A stretch of DNA of 64,000 bases from Bacillota bacterium. GTDB lineage: Bacteria; Bacillota; Clostridia; Peptostreptococcales; Anaerovoracaceae. The DNA is taken from contig JAFWZZ010000027.1 in the NCBI GenBank assembly GCA_017522185.1, forward strand, positions 1 to 64,000, written 5' to 3'. A program made the translations under genes and the position numbers. Of this stretch, positions 43,240 to 53,400 are shown piece after piece (the stretch's first letter is position 1; every line of letters starts with the position of its first letter). The notes under the pieces were generated by a model, which made no database searches, had not been told where the DNA came from, and saw only the letters and a list, made by a program, of their open reading frames with translations.

Positions 43240-43899
43240 ATGATGTTATTCAACAAAAGACATTTCATGATGCCGATGCTTAATGCAGATGGTGGCGGTG
43301 CTGGCGGAAACGGCGGCGAAGGTGGTACTGGTGGCGAAGGTGGTTCCGGTGGAACTGGCGGCAACCCGAACCAGACACAGGAGATCGACTACGAGAAACT
43401 GGCCAAGATTGTCGCCGGAAAGCAGAGTGTCGCAGAAGACAAGGTACTGAAAAGCTATTTCCAGCAGCAGGGTTTAAACCAGCAGGAAATGGAGCAGGCA
43501 ATTAGTGCATTTAAGCAGCAGAGGGATGCGAACAAGCCTGATGTTGCAAAACTGCAGAGCGACGCACAGGCGGCGCAGAGCTTAGCCCTGAGCACACAGA
43601 TCGAAAACAAGGCGTTGCTGATGCATAGCGAACTGGGAATAGACCTGAAGACTATCCCACACATCATGAAACTTGCTGACCTTAGTGCGGTTGTTGTCGA
43701 TGGCAAAATCGACGATGAAAAGCTCAAAGAGGCATTAAATAAGGTGCTGGAAGACGTTCCACAGCTGAAGAAACAGCCTGAGCAGAACACACAAGGGTTT
43801 AGACAGATTGGCGCTGCACAACAGCAGCAGACAGGCTCCGCAGCAGGAGCAGAAAACAAACCAGCAGTTGCACAGAAGAAATGGAACCGCTGGAACTAA
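43240..43899 (+). CDS. Capsid scaffolding protein
   Basis: 219 residues: a Gly-rich N-terminal linker (GGAGGNGGEGGTGG), a helical centre with FQQQGLNQQEMEQAISAFKQQRDANKP and a basic C-terminus (AQKKWNRWN) that should bind the capsid protein. AAAGGAG precedes ATG 43240/43243. Directly before the major capsid gene. Confidence 0.82.
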   Translation: MMLFNKRHFMMPMLNADGGGAGGNGGEGGTGGEGGSGGTGGNPNQTQEIDYEKLAKIVAGKQSVAEDKVLKSYFQQQGLNQQEMEQAISAFKQQRDANKPDVAKLQSDAQAAQSLALSTQIENKALLMHSELGIDLKTIPHIMKLADLSAVVVDGKIDDEKLKEALNKVLEDVPQLKKQPEQNTQGFRQIGAAQQQQTGSAAGAENKPAVAQKKWNRWN

Positions 43900-43918
43900 C
43901 TTATAAGGAGGATTTACT

Positions 43919-44860
43919 ATGCTGAATTATGCAGAAACTTATTCTAACGAGCTGTTAGAAACTTTAGTGCAGGGAGCACTGACTTCCCCGTTCATCACGA
44001 ATAACGTAAGATGGCTGGATGCAAAGACATTCCATTTTACACAGATGAGCGTAACCGGTTTTAAGAACCACAAGAGAAACGGTGGATGGAACCAGGGCGA
44101 ATTCAACCAGACAGATGTTCCGTTTACAGTAACACACGACAGAGACGTTGAGTTCCTGGTAGATAAGGCGGATGTTGACGAAACAAACCAGACCGCATCT
44201 ATCCAGAACATCTCCAACACCTTTGAACAGACACAGGTAACACCTGAAACTGATGCACTGTTCTTCTCTAAGGTTGCAGCAGCAGCGAAAAAGGAAAACG
44301 GTTACCACTCCGAAACTGCGGCGGCAGACTGGACCGTGGAAAACACCTTCTCCAAGCTGAAGAAGATTCTGGCAGCAGGTAAGCTGCGCAGATACAGATC
44401 CAACGGCTCCTTAATCGTATACGTTACTTCCGAAATCATGGACAATCTGGAACAGTCCACATCTTTCACTAGAAAGATTGAGCAGACACAGATTGCAGAA
44501 GGTGGCCTGGGAATCGAAACCAGAATCACTGAAGTTGACGGCGTTCCTTTAATGGAAGTTATCGATGACGAAAGATTCTACGACGCCTTCGACTTCTCTG
44601 ACGAAGCTAACGACGGCGAGGGCGGTTTTGAGCCTGCAACCGGCGCTCACAAAATCAACGTGTTAGTCGCTTGTCTGCAGACTTGCAAGACTGTACCTAA
44701 GATTGCATCCATCTACTTCTTTGCACCAGGCGCTCACACAAAGGGCGACGGCTATCTGTACCAGAACAGACAGTTATCTGATACCTTTGTATTCCCTAAC
44801 GGCAAAGATGGAAAGGTCGACTCTGTATATGTAGACACAGATACAGTGGCGGTAGCTTAA
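43919..44860 (+). CDS. Major capsid protein
   Basis: 313 residues, HK97-like fold expected, from position and from features such as DVPFTVTHDRDVEFLVDKADVDETNQ and LRRYRSNGSLIVYVTSEI. AAGGAGG before the ATG and codon use suggest high expression. Confidence 0.88.
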   Translation: MLNYAETYSNELLETLVQGALTSPFITNNVRWLDAKTFHFTQMSVTGFKNHKRNGGWNQGEFNQTDVPFTVTHDRDVEFLVDKADVDETNQTASIQNISNTFEQTQVTPETDALFFSKVAAAAKKENGYHSETAAADWTVENTFSKLKKILAAGKLRRYRSNGSLIVYVTSEIMDNLEQSTSFTRKIEQTQIAEGGLGIETRITEVDGVPLMEVIDDERFYDAFDFSDEANDGEGGFEPATGAHKINVLVACLQTCKTVPKIASIYFFAPGAHTKGDGYLYQNRQLSDTFVFPNGKDGKVDSVYVDTDTVAVA

Positions 44861-44873
44861 GGTGGTGTCTTAA

Positions 44874-45242
44874 ATGGCACTACCTACTTATTTCCAAGGG
44901 GATTATACCGGCGCGATTCCCGAAGAAGATCTGGAGACTGCATTATATGATGCATCCAGACATATCGACTCCCTCACGTTCAACCGCATCATCGGAAAAG
45001 GTTACGATAATCTGACTGAGTTTCAAAAGGAAATTCTTAGCCAGACATGCGCAAAACAGGCGGACTTTGAATATGAAAACAAAGATATCCTGGAAAGTAT
45101 CATATCATCCTACAGCATCAACGGTGTATCAATGAGCCTTGATACCGGCGGGTGGAATGTATTCGTCCAGAACGGCGTGGTCATGAGACGCGATGTTTAT
45201 GACATGCTGAAACAAACCGGTTTATGCTGCAGGAGAATCTAA
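44874..45242 (+). CDS. Head-tail connector protein
   Basis: 122 residues, helical (ETALYDASRHIDSLTFNRI; LTEFQKEILSQTCAKQADFEYEN), like SPP1 gp15-type adaptors that bind the portal. Overlaps the next gene by one base. Confidence 0.78.
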   Translation: MALPTYFQGDYTGAIPEEDLETALYDASRHIDSLTFNRIIGKGYDNLTEFQKEILSQTCAKQADFEYENKDILESIISSYSINGVSMSLDTGGWNVFVQNGVVMRRDVYDMLKQTGLCCRRI

Positions 45243-45580
45243 TGCGGTATCCAAAACTGGTTCCAAGCCGCCTGTGCAAGACGGACATCGTCGTTACAAT
45301 ATACGGCGAAGGCATCACCGAGGATGGTGCGCCGATTGAGAAACACCTCGGCAAGCTGAAATGCAACTACCAGGACAGTGCAAAGACTGTCCTGACAAAA
45401 GAAAAGAAGCTCGTTGAAATCTCTGGACGAGCTTATTTTGACGGAGACATCTGCCCGGAACTACCGAACATCAGTGCCGGGCATGTTGAAATTTTTGGCG
45501 TGAAAAGAGATATTATCCAAGGATCCAAGAAAAGAAATCCAGACGAATCCGTAAACTACACGGAACTGTGGGTGAAGTAA
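45242..45580 (+). CDS. Head closure / minor structural protein
   Basis: 112 residues, beta-rich (TDIVVTIYGEGITEDGAP; KLVEISGRAYFDG). Position fits SPP1 gp16-type stopper. AGGAG upstream of ATG 45242. Confidence 0.7.
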   Translation: MRYPKLVPSRLCKTDIVVTIYGEGITEDGAPIEKHLGKLKCNYQDSAKTVLTKEKKLVEISGRAYFDGDICPELPNISAGHVEIFGVKRDIIQGSKKRNPDESVNYTELWVK

Positions 45581-45960
45581 TGCAGGTGACATCAAAAGTA
45601 GTAATCAACCAGCAAAAAATCAATGAATTGTTGGAAGCTGCAGAAACAGCACTGGGGCTGACGGCAGAACTCTTGCATACCGAAGTGCAGCAGGCACAAG
45701 TTGTACCTAGAGATACAGGAAACCTACAGAACGAAGCGTTCTTTGTAGACACAAGCCAATGCAACGCAGGTGTGGCGACATTAGTCCATGCCGCACCGTA
45801 TGCAAGACGCCTTTACTTCCACCCAGAGTACAACTTCCAAACACACAAAAATCCTAACGCAAAGGGAGAATGGTTCGAAGACTGGTTACCTGGTGGATCC
45901 AAAGAGAATTTTTGCAGCGATGCGTTCGCAGAATCTTACAGGAGGAATGCCGGACTATGA
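45580..45960 (+). CDS. Minor capsid/tail-completion protein (HK97 gp10-like)
   Basis: 126 residues from ATG 45580, overlapping the preceding stop. Contains VPRDTGNLQNEAFFV and APYARRLYFHPEYNFQTHKNPNAKGEWFEDW, typical of the minor-capsid-2/gp10 group. Confidence 0.75.
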   Translation: MQVTSKVVINQQKINELLEAAETALGLTAELLHTEVQQAQVVPRDTGNLQNEAFFVDTSQCNAGVATLVHAAPYARRLYFHPEYNFQTHKNPNAKGEWFEDWLPGGSKENFCSDAFAESYRRNAGL

Positions 45961-46349
45961 CTTTAGCAGACATTAGAGACTGGTTGAAAGGCTTCGGGAT
46001 TGCCGAACACTATTACATCGGCAAGCTGGACAACAAAGAAGACAAGAGCCTTGGAGTATATCAAAGAGATCCTGGCCGCCCAGGAATTGCCCTCGGCGGA
46101 TATGATAATACCAAACACGAGGTGAAGAGGGTTTCCATCCTCATTCACTGGAACAAAAACGCCAAAGAAACAGAGATTGCAGCCAAGGAGCTGTACAAGA
46201 AAATTACATCTACAAATCGGCCAGTCATTGGTGATAAGCAGGTTTACTGCATTATAATGCAGACGGCAGAGCCGGTAGACGTCGACACAGACGACACTGG
46301 TACCTACGAACGAGTGATTTGGTTCGATATTTATTACGAAAGGAGATAG
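45957..46349 (+). CDS. Tail terminator / minor capsid 3-like protein
   Basis: 130 residues from ATG 45957 with AGGAGG upstream; overlaps the preceding stop. LADIRDWLKGFGI, LGGYDNTKHEVKRVSILIHW and WFDIYYERR fit tail terminators that cap the tail tube. Confidence 0.75.
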   Translation: MTLADIRDWLKGFGIAEHYYIGKLDNKEDKSLGVYQRDPGRPGIALGGYDNTKHEVKRVSILIHWNKNAKETEIAAKELYKKITSTNRPVIGDKQVYCIIMQTAEPVDVDTDDTGTYERVIWFDIYYERR

Positions 46350-46352
46350 CGC

Positions 46353-46781
46353 ATGAAGACAGGAGTATATCCTTGTTATGAAAACCAGTTTGAAATTGGT
46401 GCATCTGCAGAAACTGCGACGCCTATTGCGGATATGGAAACCTTCGGCGTATCCTTTGATAACGGTGTGGAAGAATGGACTCCATACGACACAGAAGGAT
46501 GGGTTAGAAGACTGATGACCGGAAAAGGCATCACTATTTCTGTAAACGGAAAGAGAAACATTGGAGACACCGGAAATGATTATGTTGACGGTCTTAAGAT
46601 GAAAAACGGCAGAAACGCAGAAGCATATTTCGGGTGGACATTCCCAGACGGCAGCAAGATCGCATTTGAAAATGCTGTTATCAACGTGAAGAACAGTGGT
46701 GCTGGCGATTCCACGGGCGTAGGGCCTCTGGAATACGATGTTATGTCTAACGGCAAACCAATTTACACACCAGCAGCATAA
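46353..46781 (+). CDS. Major tail tube protein
   Basis: 142 residues: EIGASAETATPIADMETFGVSFDNGVEEWTPYDTEGWVRRLMTGKGITISVNGKRN, a beta-rich tube protein. Followed by a strong terminator, usual after the tail tube gene. Confidence 0.85.
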   Translation: MKTGVYPCYENQFEIGASAETATPIADMETFGVSFDNGVEEWTPYDTEGWVRRLMTGKGITISVNGKRNIGDTGNDYVDGLKMKNGRNAEAYFGWTFPDGSKIAFENAVINVKNSGAGDSTGVGPLEYDVMSNGKPIYTPAA

Positions 46782-46787
46782 TGAACG

Positions 46788-46816
46788 GCAGGGCGAATTT
46801 TACGCCCTGCTTTTTG
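46788..46816 (+). terminator. Terminator after the tail tube gene
   Basis: GCAGGGCG (46788-46795) pairs with CGCCCTGC (46803-46810), then TTTTTGTTGTTTTTT. Confidence 0.82.
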
Positions 46817-46841
46817 TTGTTTTTTGAAAGAGAGGAACAAG

Positions 46842-47168
46842 ATGAAGGTATTAGATATTACTGACAAATTAAAAGACCAGGAACAGCCAGTGCTGAAAGT
46901 AAAAGAACTGGAACTGCCAATCAATGACGACGCAGTTTCTTTATTGACTGTCATGGAACTGATGGAAGATGGAAACATGACGCCATCTAACATTCTGTAT
47001 GCGGCCAAAACTATTTTCGGAGAAGATGGATTTGAAAAGTTGAAAAGCCTCAAACTGAATACAGAAAACTTTGAGACAGTGATCTCCGAAGCCATAGAAG
47101 TCGTGACAGGAAATCCTGAGGGGGAGCCGGAGAACCCTGGTACGACATCTTCTATGACTGGGATCTAA
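46842..47168 (+). CDS. Tail assembly chaperone G
   Basis: 108 residues from ATG 46842 (AGAGG upstream), acidic and helical. In siphoviruses this protein coats the tape measure. Near its end (47120-47126, GGGGGAG) the ribosome can slip to the -1 frame and make the longer G-T product. Confidence 0.82.
   Translation: MKVLDITDKLKDQEQPVLKVKELELPINDDAVSLLTVMELMEDGNMTPSNILYAAKTIFGEDGFEKLKSLKLNTENFETVISEAIEVVTGNPEGEPENPGTTSSMTGI
47120..47126 (+). promoter_or_regulatory. Putative -1 frameshift heptamer
   Basis: GGGGGAG in the G frame reads G-GGG-GAG; slipping back gives GGG then GGA. It resembles the lambda G-T site but the A-site re-pairing is poor. Confidence 0.5.
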
Positions 47169-47482
47169 TTGTCTCATCATTAGCAGAACAGTACGGGGTA
47201 CGTGTTTACTCCGAAGATTTTAAGAAAATGAAGTGGGACGAATTCCGCGCTTTAATCAGAGGACTGTCCCCTAAAACTGCCCTGGGCAGAGTTGTCAGCA
47301 TAAGGGCAGAAGACAATCCGGAGGTTCTGGAGACATACACACCGGAGATGCACAAAACAAGAAATGAATGGCTGGCCCGGATAGCAAAGAACCGGAGTGA
47401 AGAAGAAACTCTGTCATATCTGGAATCCATAAAGTCCATGCTCATTCAAATGGCGGGAGGTGATGAAAATCGAAAAGGTTAA
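47120..47482 (+). CDS. T part of the tail chaperone G-T (Gp15-like), reached by -1 frameshift
   Basis: The -1 frame is open from just after a TGA at 47117-47119 to 47482. It reads EPWYDIFYDWDLIVSSLAEQYGVRV, then MKWDEFRALIRGLSPKTALGRVVSIRAED, like phage Gp15-family proteins. No ribosome site or start precedes the homologous part, so expression as a G-T fusion is most likely; an internal ATG at 47228 would lose about 35 residues. Confidence 0.78.
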   Translation, partial: GGAGEPWYDIFYDWDLIVSSLAEQYGVRVYSEDFKKMKWDEFRALIRGLSPKTALGRVVSIRAEDNPEVLETYTPEMHKTRNEWLARIAKNRSEEETLSYLESIKSMLIQMAGGDENRKG

Positions 47483-47624
47483 ATGCGAAAAGTGCAACCA
47501 AACACTCCTGAAAGTCGAAAATGCAGAAGGGGAAATCGAAGTAAAGTGCCCCCGCTGCAAACTTATTAACAGAATTAGATTAGAAGATCAAAAGACAGAG
47601 CCTAGAGCCACACCATTAGAGTAG
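47463..47624 (+). CDS. Com-like zinc-finger protein, 53 aa
   Basis: CEKC near residue 8 and CPRC near residue 30 with KVENAEGEIEVKCPRCKLINRIRLE match the Com family (in Mu a translational regulator). Overlaps the chaperone reading frame; directly before the tape measure gene. Confidence 0.78.
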   Translation: MKIEKVKCEKCNQTLLKVENAEGEIEVKCPRCKLINRIRLEDQKTEPRATPLE

Positions 47625-47669
47625 TGAGCCGGAGCCTGCTTTTCACTATAAAGAAAGGCAGGTGAGAAA

Positions 47670-50018
47670 ATGGGAAATAGTGCTGGAGATATTTTTCTTA
47701 ACCTTAAACTAAATTCAAAAGGATTTAACACGCAGCTGAAGGGCATGAAAGGCACCGCTCTAAAAGCAGCGGCGACGATCGGGGCGGCATTCTCCGTAAA
47801 GGCACTTGCGAACTTCAGTAAGCAGTGTCTCGAGCTTGGTTCTGACCTGCAGGAAGTGCAGAACGTTGTCGATGTTACCTTTGGTAACATGAGCGACAAG
47901 GTAAATAAATTCGCCCAGGAAGCGGCCAAGACATCTGGACTATCCGAAACGATGGCCAAGAAGTATGCCGGTACTTATGGTGCCATGGCAAAGTCCTTTA
48001 AGTTCGACCCGAAGGCCACATACGATATGTCAACCGCGCTGACGACTTTGACTGGCGATGTAGCGTCCTTTTATAACCTTTCCCAGGACGAAGCCTATAC
48101 AAAGCTGAAATCCGTGTTCACGGGTGAAACCGAGTCCTTAAAGGATTTGGGCGTTGTAATGACGCAGACGGCCCTTGACCAGTATGCATTAGCCAATGGA
48201 TTCGGAAAAACCACTGCGGCAATGACCGAACAGGAAAAGGTTTCGTTGCGGTACAAATTTGTCACAGAGCAGCTAGGTGCTGCAGCAGGCGACTTCATCC
48301 GAACACAGGACAGTTGGGCTAACCAGACGAGAATACTGAGTCTGCAGATGGAAAGTTTTAAGGCTGCCATCGGGCAGGGACTCATCAATGTACTTACGCC
48401 GGTAATTAAGTGGCTGAATCTGTTGATGGAAAAGCTGGTGGCAGCAGCAAATGCCTTTAAGACGTTTACAGAAACCTTGTTTGGCAAGCAGATTTCCGGG
48501 CCAACGCAAACGACATCTTCCACAGCGGACCTTGACGCTATGGCAAGCAGCGCAGACAATGCTACAGCTGCCACAAATAAGACAACTGCGGCCGCAAAAA
48601 AGCTGAAGCGTGAGCTTGCAGGGTTCGACCAGATTACAAAACTGGGTAGCGAAGAAGAAAGTTCCGGAGCTGATACAGGAACATCTGCAAGTGCTGGAGG
48701 AACTACTACCACTACACCGTCTATCGATGATGGAACAGCTGATAAGGTAAACACATTAAGTGAAAAATACGGCAAGTTGGCCAAATCAGTAGAAACCCTG
48801 AAGACAAAGTTCAAAGGTTTTACGGACCTGCTTTCTGGAGCTGGTACATGGGTTATGGATAATGTACTCGAACCTTTAGGTAACTGGACCATGAACGAAC
48901 TTGCTCCGACTGCCATTGACGCACTTTCCTCTGCTTTCGGATTCCTTACTACAGCATTAGAATTCCTTAAGCCTGTATGGGACTGGATTTGGAAGAATTT
49001 CTTGAAACCTATAGCAAACTTTGTTGGTGATGCTATTATCATTGCGCTGCAGAGAATTTCTGGCGTTTTCGATGTTCTGACGGCTGCGTTGACAGTTCTA
49101 AAACCTATTTGGGACTGGATCTGGAAGAACCTGTTCGAGCCTATCGGAAAATTCGTTGGGGATGCGTTCTCTACAATGCTCAGTACTTGGGCTGAAAGAC
49201 TGGCGAAAATTCCTGCTGGTTTGACATTGTTAAAACAGGCAATCGAGAGCCTTCCTGGTAAGATTGAAGAAATCAAAGCCAAGGTCAAGGAAAAGTGGGA
49301 CGCTCTCTTGGCTAATGTTACGGGAAAACTGGTAGATTTCGGTGCAAAAATTGCAACGAAGTGGGAAGACCTGCAGGCTGAGTGGGATGCGCTGAAAGGC
49401 AACATCCAGGATAAGATTGCGAACTTTAAGGCAAAGATTGCCACTAAGTGGGCTGAGCTGAAAGAAGCCTGGTATAATCTGAAAGCAAAAGCTACGGGGA
49501 AAACTGCTGACATCAAGGCGGCTGTTGCGACCAAGTGGAAAGACCTAAAAGGAAAATGGAACAATCTGCTTGCAAACTTCATAGACAAAACAGTTAGTGT
49601 CACACTGAAAATTAAAGGTAAGGTTGCAGACATCAAGAAATGGTTTAACGAAAAAGTCATTGATAAGGTCAATGAAAAAATTCACACGGTGCCAATTCTT
49701 AAAGGTGTCAACATCCCACACCTGGCACAGGGTGGTTATGTTAAGAAAAACACTCCACAGCTTGCAATGATTGGTGATAACAGACACTTTGGCGAAGTCG
49801 TTGCTCCGGAAAATAAACTGCAGGAAATGGCAAGAATGGCTGCTGCAGGTGCTGGCGGAACATCACCGGAAGTTATTGCATTATTAAGAGAAATTGTTGT
49901 TCTGCTGAAGACTCTTGACTTAGATGTAACAGTCGATGGAAAGAGCGTTATGGGTATCATCGTTAAGCTCATAAACCAGCAGACTAAATCAACGGGCGTA
50001 TGCCCAATTACAGTGTAA
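47670..50018 (+). CDS. Tail tape measure protein
   Basis: 782 residues. N-terminal FNTQLKGMKGTALKAAATIGAAF, the TMP core QEVQNVVDVTFGNM...SETMAKKYAGTYGAMAKSF, a Thr/Ser-rich stretch, repeated hydrophobic segments with WDWIWKNFLKPIANFVGDA twice, coiled helices with 'ATKW' repeats and LAQGGYVKKNTPQLAMIGDN near the C-terminus. The length points to a tail of roughly 100-120 nm. Confidence 0.93.
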   Translation: MGNSAGDIFLNLKLNSKGFNTQLKGMKGTALKAAATIGAAFSVKALANFSKQCLELGSDLQEVQNVVDVTFGNMSDKVNKFAQEAAKTSGLSETMAKKYAGTYGAMAKSFKFDPKATYDMSTALTTLTGDVASFYNLSQDEAYTKLKSVFTGETESLKDLGVVMTQTALDQYALANGFGKTTAAMTEQEKVSLRYKFVTEQLGAAAGDFIRTQDSWANQTRILSLQMESFKAAIGQGLINVLTPVIKWLNLLMEKLVAAANAFKTFTETLFGKQISGPTQTTSSTADLDAMASSADNATAATNKTTAAAKKLKRELAGFDQITKLGSEEESSGADTGTSASAGGTTTTTPSIDDGTADKVNTLSEKYGKLAKSVETLKTKFKGFTDLLSGAGTWVMDNVLEPLGNWTMNELAPTAIDALSSAFGFLTTALEFLKPVWDWIWKNFLKPIANFVGDAIIIALQRISGVFDVLTAALTVLKPIWDWIWKNLFEPIGKFVGDAFSTMLSTWAERLAKIPAGLTLLKQAIESLPGKIEEIKAKVKEKWDALLANVTGKLVDFGAKIATKWEDLQAEWDALKGNIQDKIANFKAKIATKWAELKEAWYNLKAKATGKTADIKAAVATKWKDLKGKWNNLLANFIDKTVSVTLKIKGKVADIKKWFNEKVIDKVNEKIHTVPILKGVNIPHLAQGGYVKKNTPQLAMIGDNRHFGEVVAPENKLQEMARMAAAGAGGTSPEVIALLREIVVLLKTLDLDVTVDGKSVMGIIVKLINQQTKSTGVCPITV

Positions 50019-50030
50019 GGAGGAGCGCAT

Positions 50031-50399
50031 ATGTATACCAAGTTAATAATTGACGGAACAGAACTGCCTTCTCCTACGAAGCTGTCTGTTTCGAGAGAAC
50101 AGCTCTGGAACAGCAAGACGGGCCGAAGCGTAAAGTCCGGAAAGATGCTTGGCGCTGTTATCGGAGAGAAAAGAACCCTGGATATAGAATGGGCCATGAT
50201 TACCGGTGCAGAGTACCAGATAATCAAAAATGCATTGGTTACAGGATTCTTTGGTCCTGTGAAGTATCAGACATCCGCAAATGGCGCAATTACAACTTTA
50301 GAAGAAGCATATCACGGGCCGATTTCCTACGTAGACAGAGGATATATCGGCTCTAACCATTGGTATGCCAATGTCAAAACAACATTGATTGAACGATAG
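50031..50399 (+). CDS. Tail protein (distal region), 122 aa
   Basis: Beta-rich: LIIDGTELPSPTKLSVSREQLWNSKTGRS, KRTLDIEWAMITGAEYQ and WYANVKTTLIER. Lies between tape measure and tail tip, where Dit or a small tip protein is expected. AAGGAGG before the ATG. Confidence 0.72.
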   Translation: MYTKLIIDGTELPSPTKLSVSREQLWNSKTGRSVKSGKMLGAVIGEKRTLDIEWAMITGAEYQIIKNALVTGFFGPVKYQTSANGAITTLEEAYHGPISYVDRGYIGSNHWYANVKTTLIER

Positions 50400-50410
50400 G
50401 GGGTGGAGAG

Positions 50411-53400
50411 TTGAAGAACGTATCAAAACAGTACTTGGAAAAGATGCAGAGCAACCTCCGCACCTTTGTTCCTAGAATGACGATTGACGGCGTGGAGATA
50501 AGCGGAGAAATCCAGGCAGGGCTGTCAGTCACTTTGGGAAGTTGTGGCAACGAACAGTTTGCAATTGGTGCCTGCTTTATCCCTACCATGACGGCTACCA
50601 TCACAGAATGCAGTACACCATTACAAGACAAGGAAATCTTGCTGGAGATGGGCCTTGTTCTTGATGATGGAACTGTTGAATACAAAAAGGTTGGGTATTT
50701 CACTGTAGAAAGACCTGACAAAGATAAGTTCCAGACAAGCTTCACAGCGTATGGCCGTCTGATGAGCAAGGCTGGAAGTATCTATATTAGCAATCTGACA
50801 TTCCCTGCGACAATCGCATCTGTTTTAGATGATATTGAAAAACAGACTGGTCTGAATATCGTCTTGAACGGACTTACAGCGGAAGGCACTATTAACACTC
50901 CTATTGTGGGTGAATTATGTCGTGAAGTGCTGGTACGCATAGCCGGATTGCTTGGCTGCTTTGTTACGGAAGACGGAGACGGCAATATTGTTCTCTCCAA
51001 ATATTCCTTGAATAAAGCGGTGACGGTAGATACTGATTTCTGTTATTCCTATCCGGAAACGAACGAAAATCCATACACGGTCACAGGTATCGAGGTTGTG
51101 ATCAGCGAAGGTGGCACGGATAACGAAGGCAATGCGATTGAGGGTGTAAAGTATTCCTCTGAAACGGAAGTCAATGTCATTATCCAAAATCCATATATGA
51201 CGGAAAGTTTATTTAAGACCTGCGAAGCAAACATCGTGGGTTTTTCTTATATGCCAGCAAAGGTTGAGTTTCTCGGCGATATTCGTCTGGAACCGTGGGA
51301 TAGTATTGTATTGACGGATGAAGACCCTGATGCTGGTATAGACATTCCGTGTATGAATATTTCCCATGTATGGGATGGCGGTCTGGTCACAACGATTACC
51401 GCTCCTGGCAAAACTTCAACAGAAACTTCCAGTGCTTTCGGCGGTCCTCTGTCAAAGCTTGTTGAAAGAACCTATCAGCAGTTGCTTTTGGCAGAACAGG
51501 TCATCGCAAAGAAAGTGACTGCTGAGTATGTGGATGCAAACTATGCATCTATCGAAAAGCTTGATGCAACAAAGGCTTACATTGAAGCCCTCGAAGCGAA
51601 GTCAATCACAACCGAAAACTTATCCGCAAAGGTTGCTGTTCTGGGATATGCCAAAGTTGACGAACTTGCAGCAGAGGTGGCGAAGTTTGGATATGTTAAA
51701 GCTGATGAGTTAGAGGTAACTGTTGCTAAATTTGGCTATGCAAAAATCGATACACTAAATGCTGTAACAGCAAGCATAGAAGGTCTACTCGCTCAAAAGG
51801 CAAATATTGACCTTGCAAACATCAAAGAAGCCTGCATCACGGAGGCTATGATTGCTGATGCACAGATTACAACTGCAAAGATTAGAGACGGCGCAATCAC
51901 CGAAGCAACCATCCATGATGGGGCTGTCAACACAGCAAAAATTGCTGATGCTGCCATCACTAACGCGAAGATTGACGCATTAAGTGCTGACAAGATTACA
52001 TCCGGAACATTAGAAACGGAGCGACTGATTCTGGTTGATAATGAGACAGGAAAAAGGTCAGTCATTACTGCATTGAATGAAGATGCTAAAAACAAGCTGG
52101 ATGGTGCTGTTATCCAAGAGAAAACCATTGATGCAGCTAAAATTACAGTGGCAGATTTAAAAGCTTTTGGAGCAACGATTGGTGGATTCGACATCAATTC
52201 AAACTCCATTCATTCCAATAAGACAGCTATCAATGACCCTACTGCTGGCGTGTATATTAGCACAACCGGAATTGGTGTGGGCGATGGCACTACACACGGC
52301 ATCAACGGATCTCCATTTGAAGTTTACGCAGACGGAACTGTGAAGATGAGGGGAAAGAACGGCTCAATCGTTTTCGACCCTGTATCGGGCAATATTGACA
52401 TTGTGGCAAGTAGTTTCAGCATCGGTCAAAGTGCAGTTGTAGTTTCCACGGAAGTTACATACCAGGGTGGAACGAGTCCTACAACCCCACCAACGGGCGA
52501 ATGGATAAGCACAATTCCATCCGTTCCCGATGGCGGATATTTGTGGACGAAAACTGTAACAACTTATTCAGACAGTACAACAGAAGAGTCCTACATCGTA
52601 ACAAAACAAGGCTCAAAGGGTGAAACGGGTGTTGGTGTAAAAGCTGTAGTAACAGAATACTGCATGTCGACCTCTGAAACTGACCGAAAAGGGGCATCTT
52701 GGAAAGAGACACTTGATCTGTGGACTCCAGGAAGATATCTGTGGACGAGAAGTAGAATTACTTGGTCTGATGGCAGTGTAACCTATACAGCACCAGTTTT
52801 GGAGAGAGCCATTAACTCCGCAAACTACACGGCAGATACTGCAAACAGTACCGCAAATGATGTAGATAGTGTAATCGGTAAATGGTGCTACAACGGCAAT
52901 AAGACTTACATCAACGGTGCGAATATTTATACCGGATCAATCACAGCAGACAAAATAGATGTTAATGATTTATTCGCACAGAATATCTTCTCAAGAGGCG
53001 TTATAAAAGGCGCACACTTTGAAGGTGCAACGGGTGAATTTACAGGAAAAATTACAGCAACAACAGGTACAATCGGCGGCTTTGAAATTGGTGGAACTTA
53101 TTTAGATGCAGGCAATACTTTCAGACTGGATAGCCGTGGTTCGTTATATATGATTGGTGGAAGTGCCTATCAATACGACGAACAATACATCTACCCAATA
53201 ATTAAAATGGACGGTGGTTATATAAGCTTAGGTGCTTTATTAACCGATGCGATTGGGGATATTGAAACCGACTACCCAAGTGTATCCCTGTCATTTGACG
53301 GCATTCATTTTTTTGAAAGTAATAACCCTTCAGCATGGCTTAGTATTAGTAACCTAAACAAGTGGTTGGACATTTATGGTGGTTTATATGTAAATGGGAA

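Noticed and set aside
48095..49672. 525-codon minus-strand frame
   Set aside because: Antisense of the tape measure gene; composition Ser/Ala/Phe-biased, no start signal.
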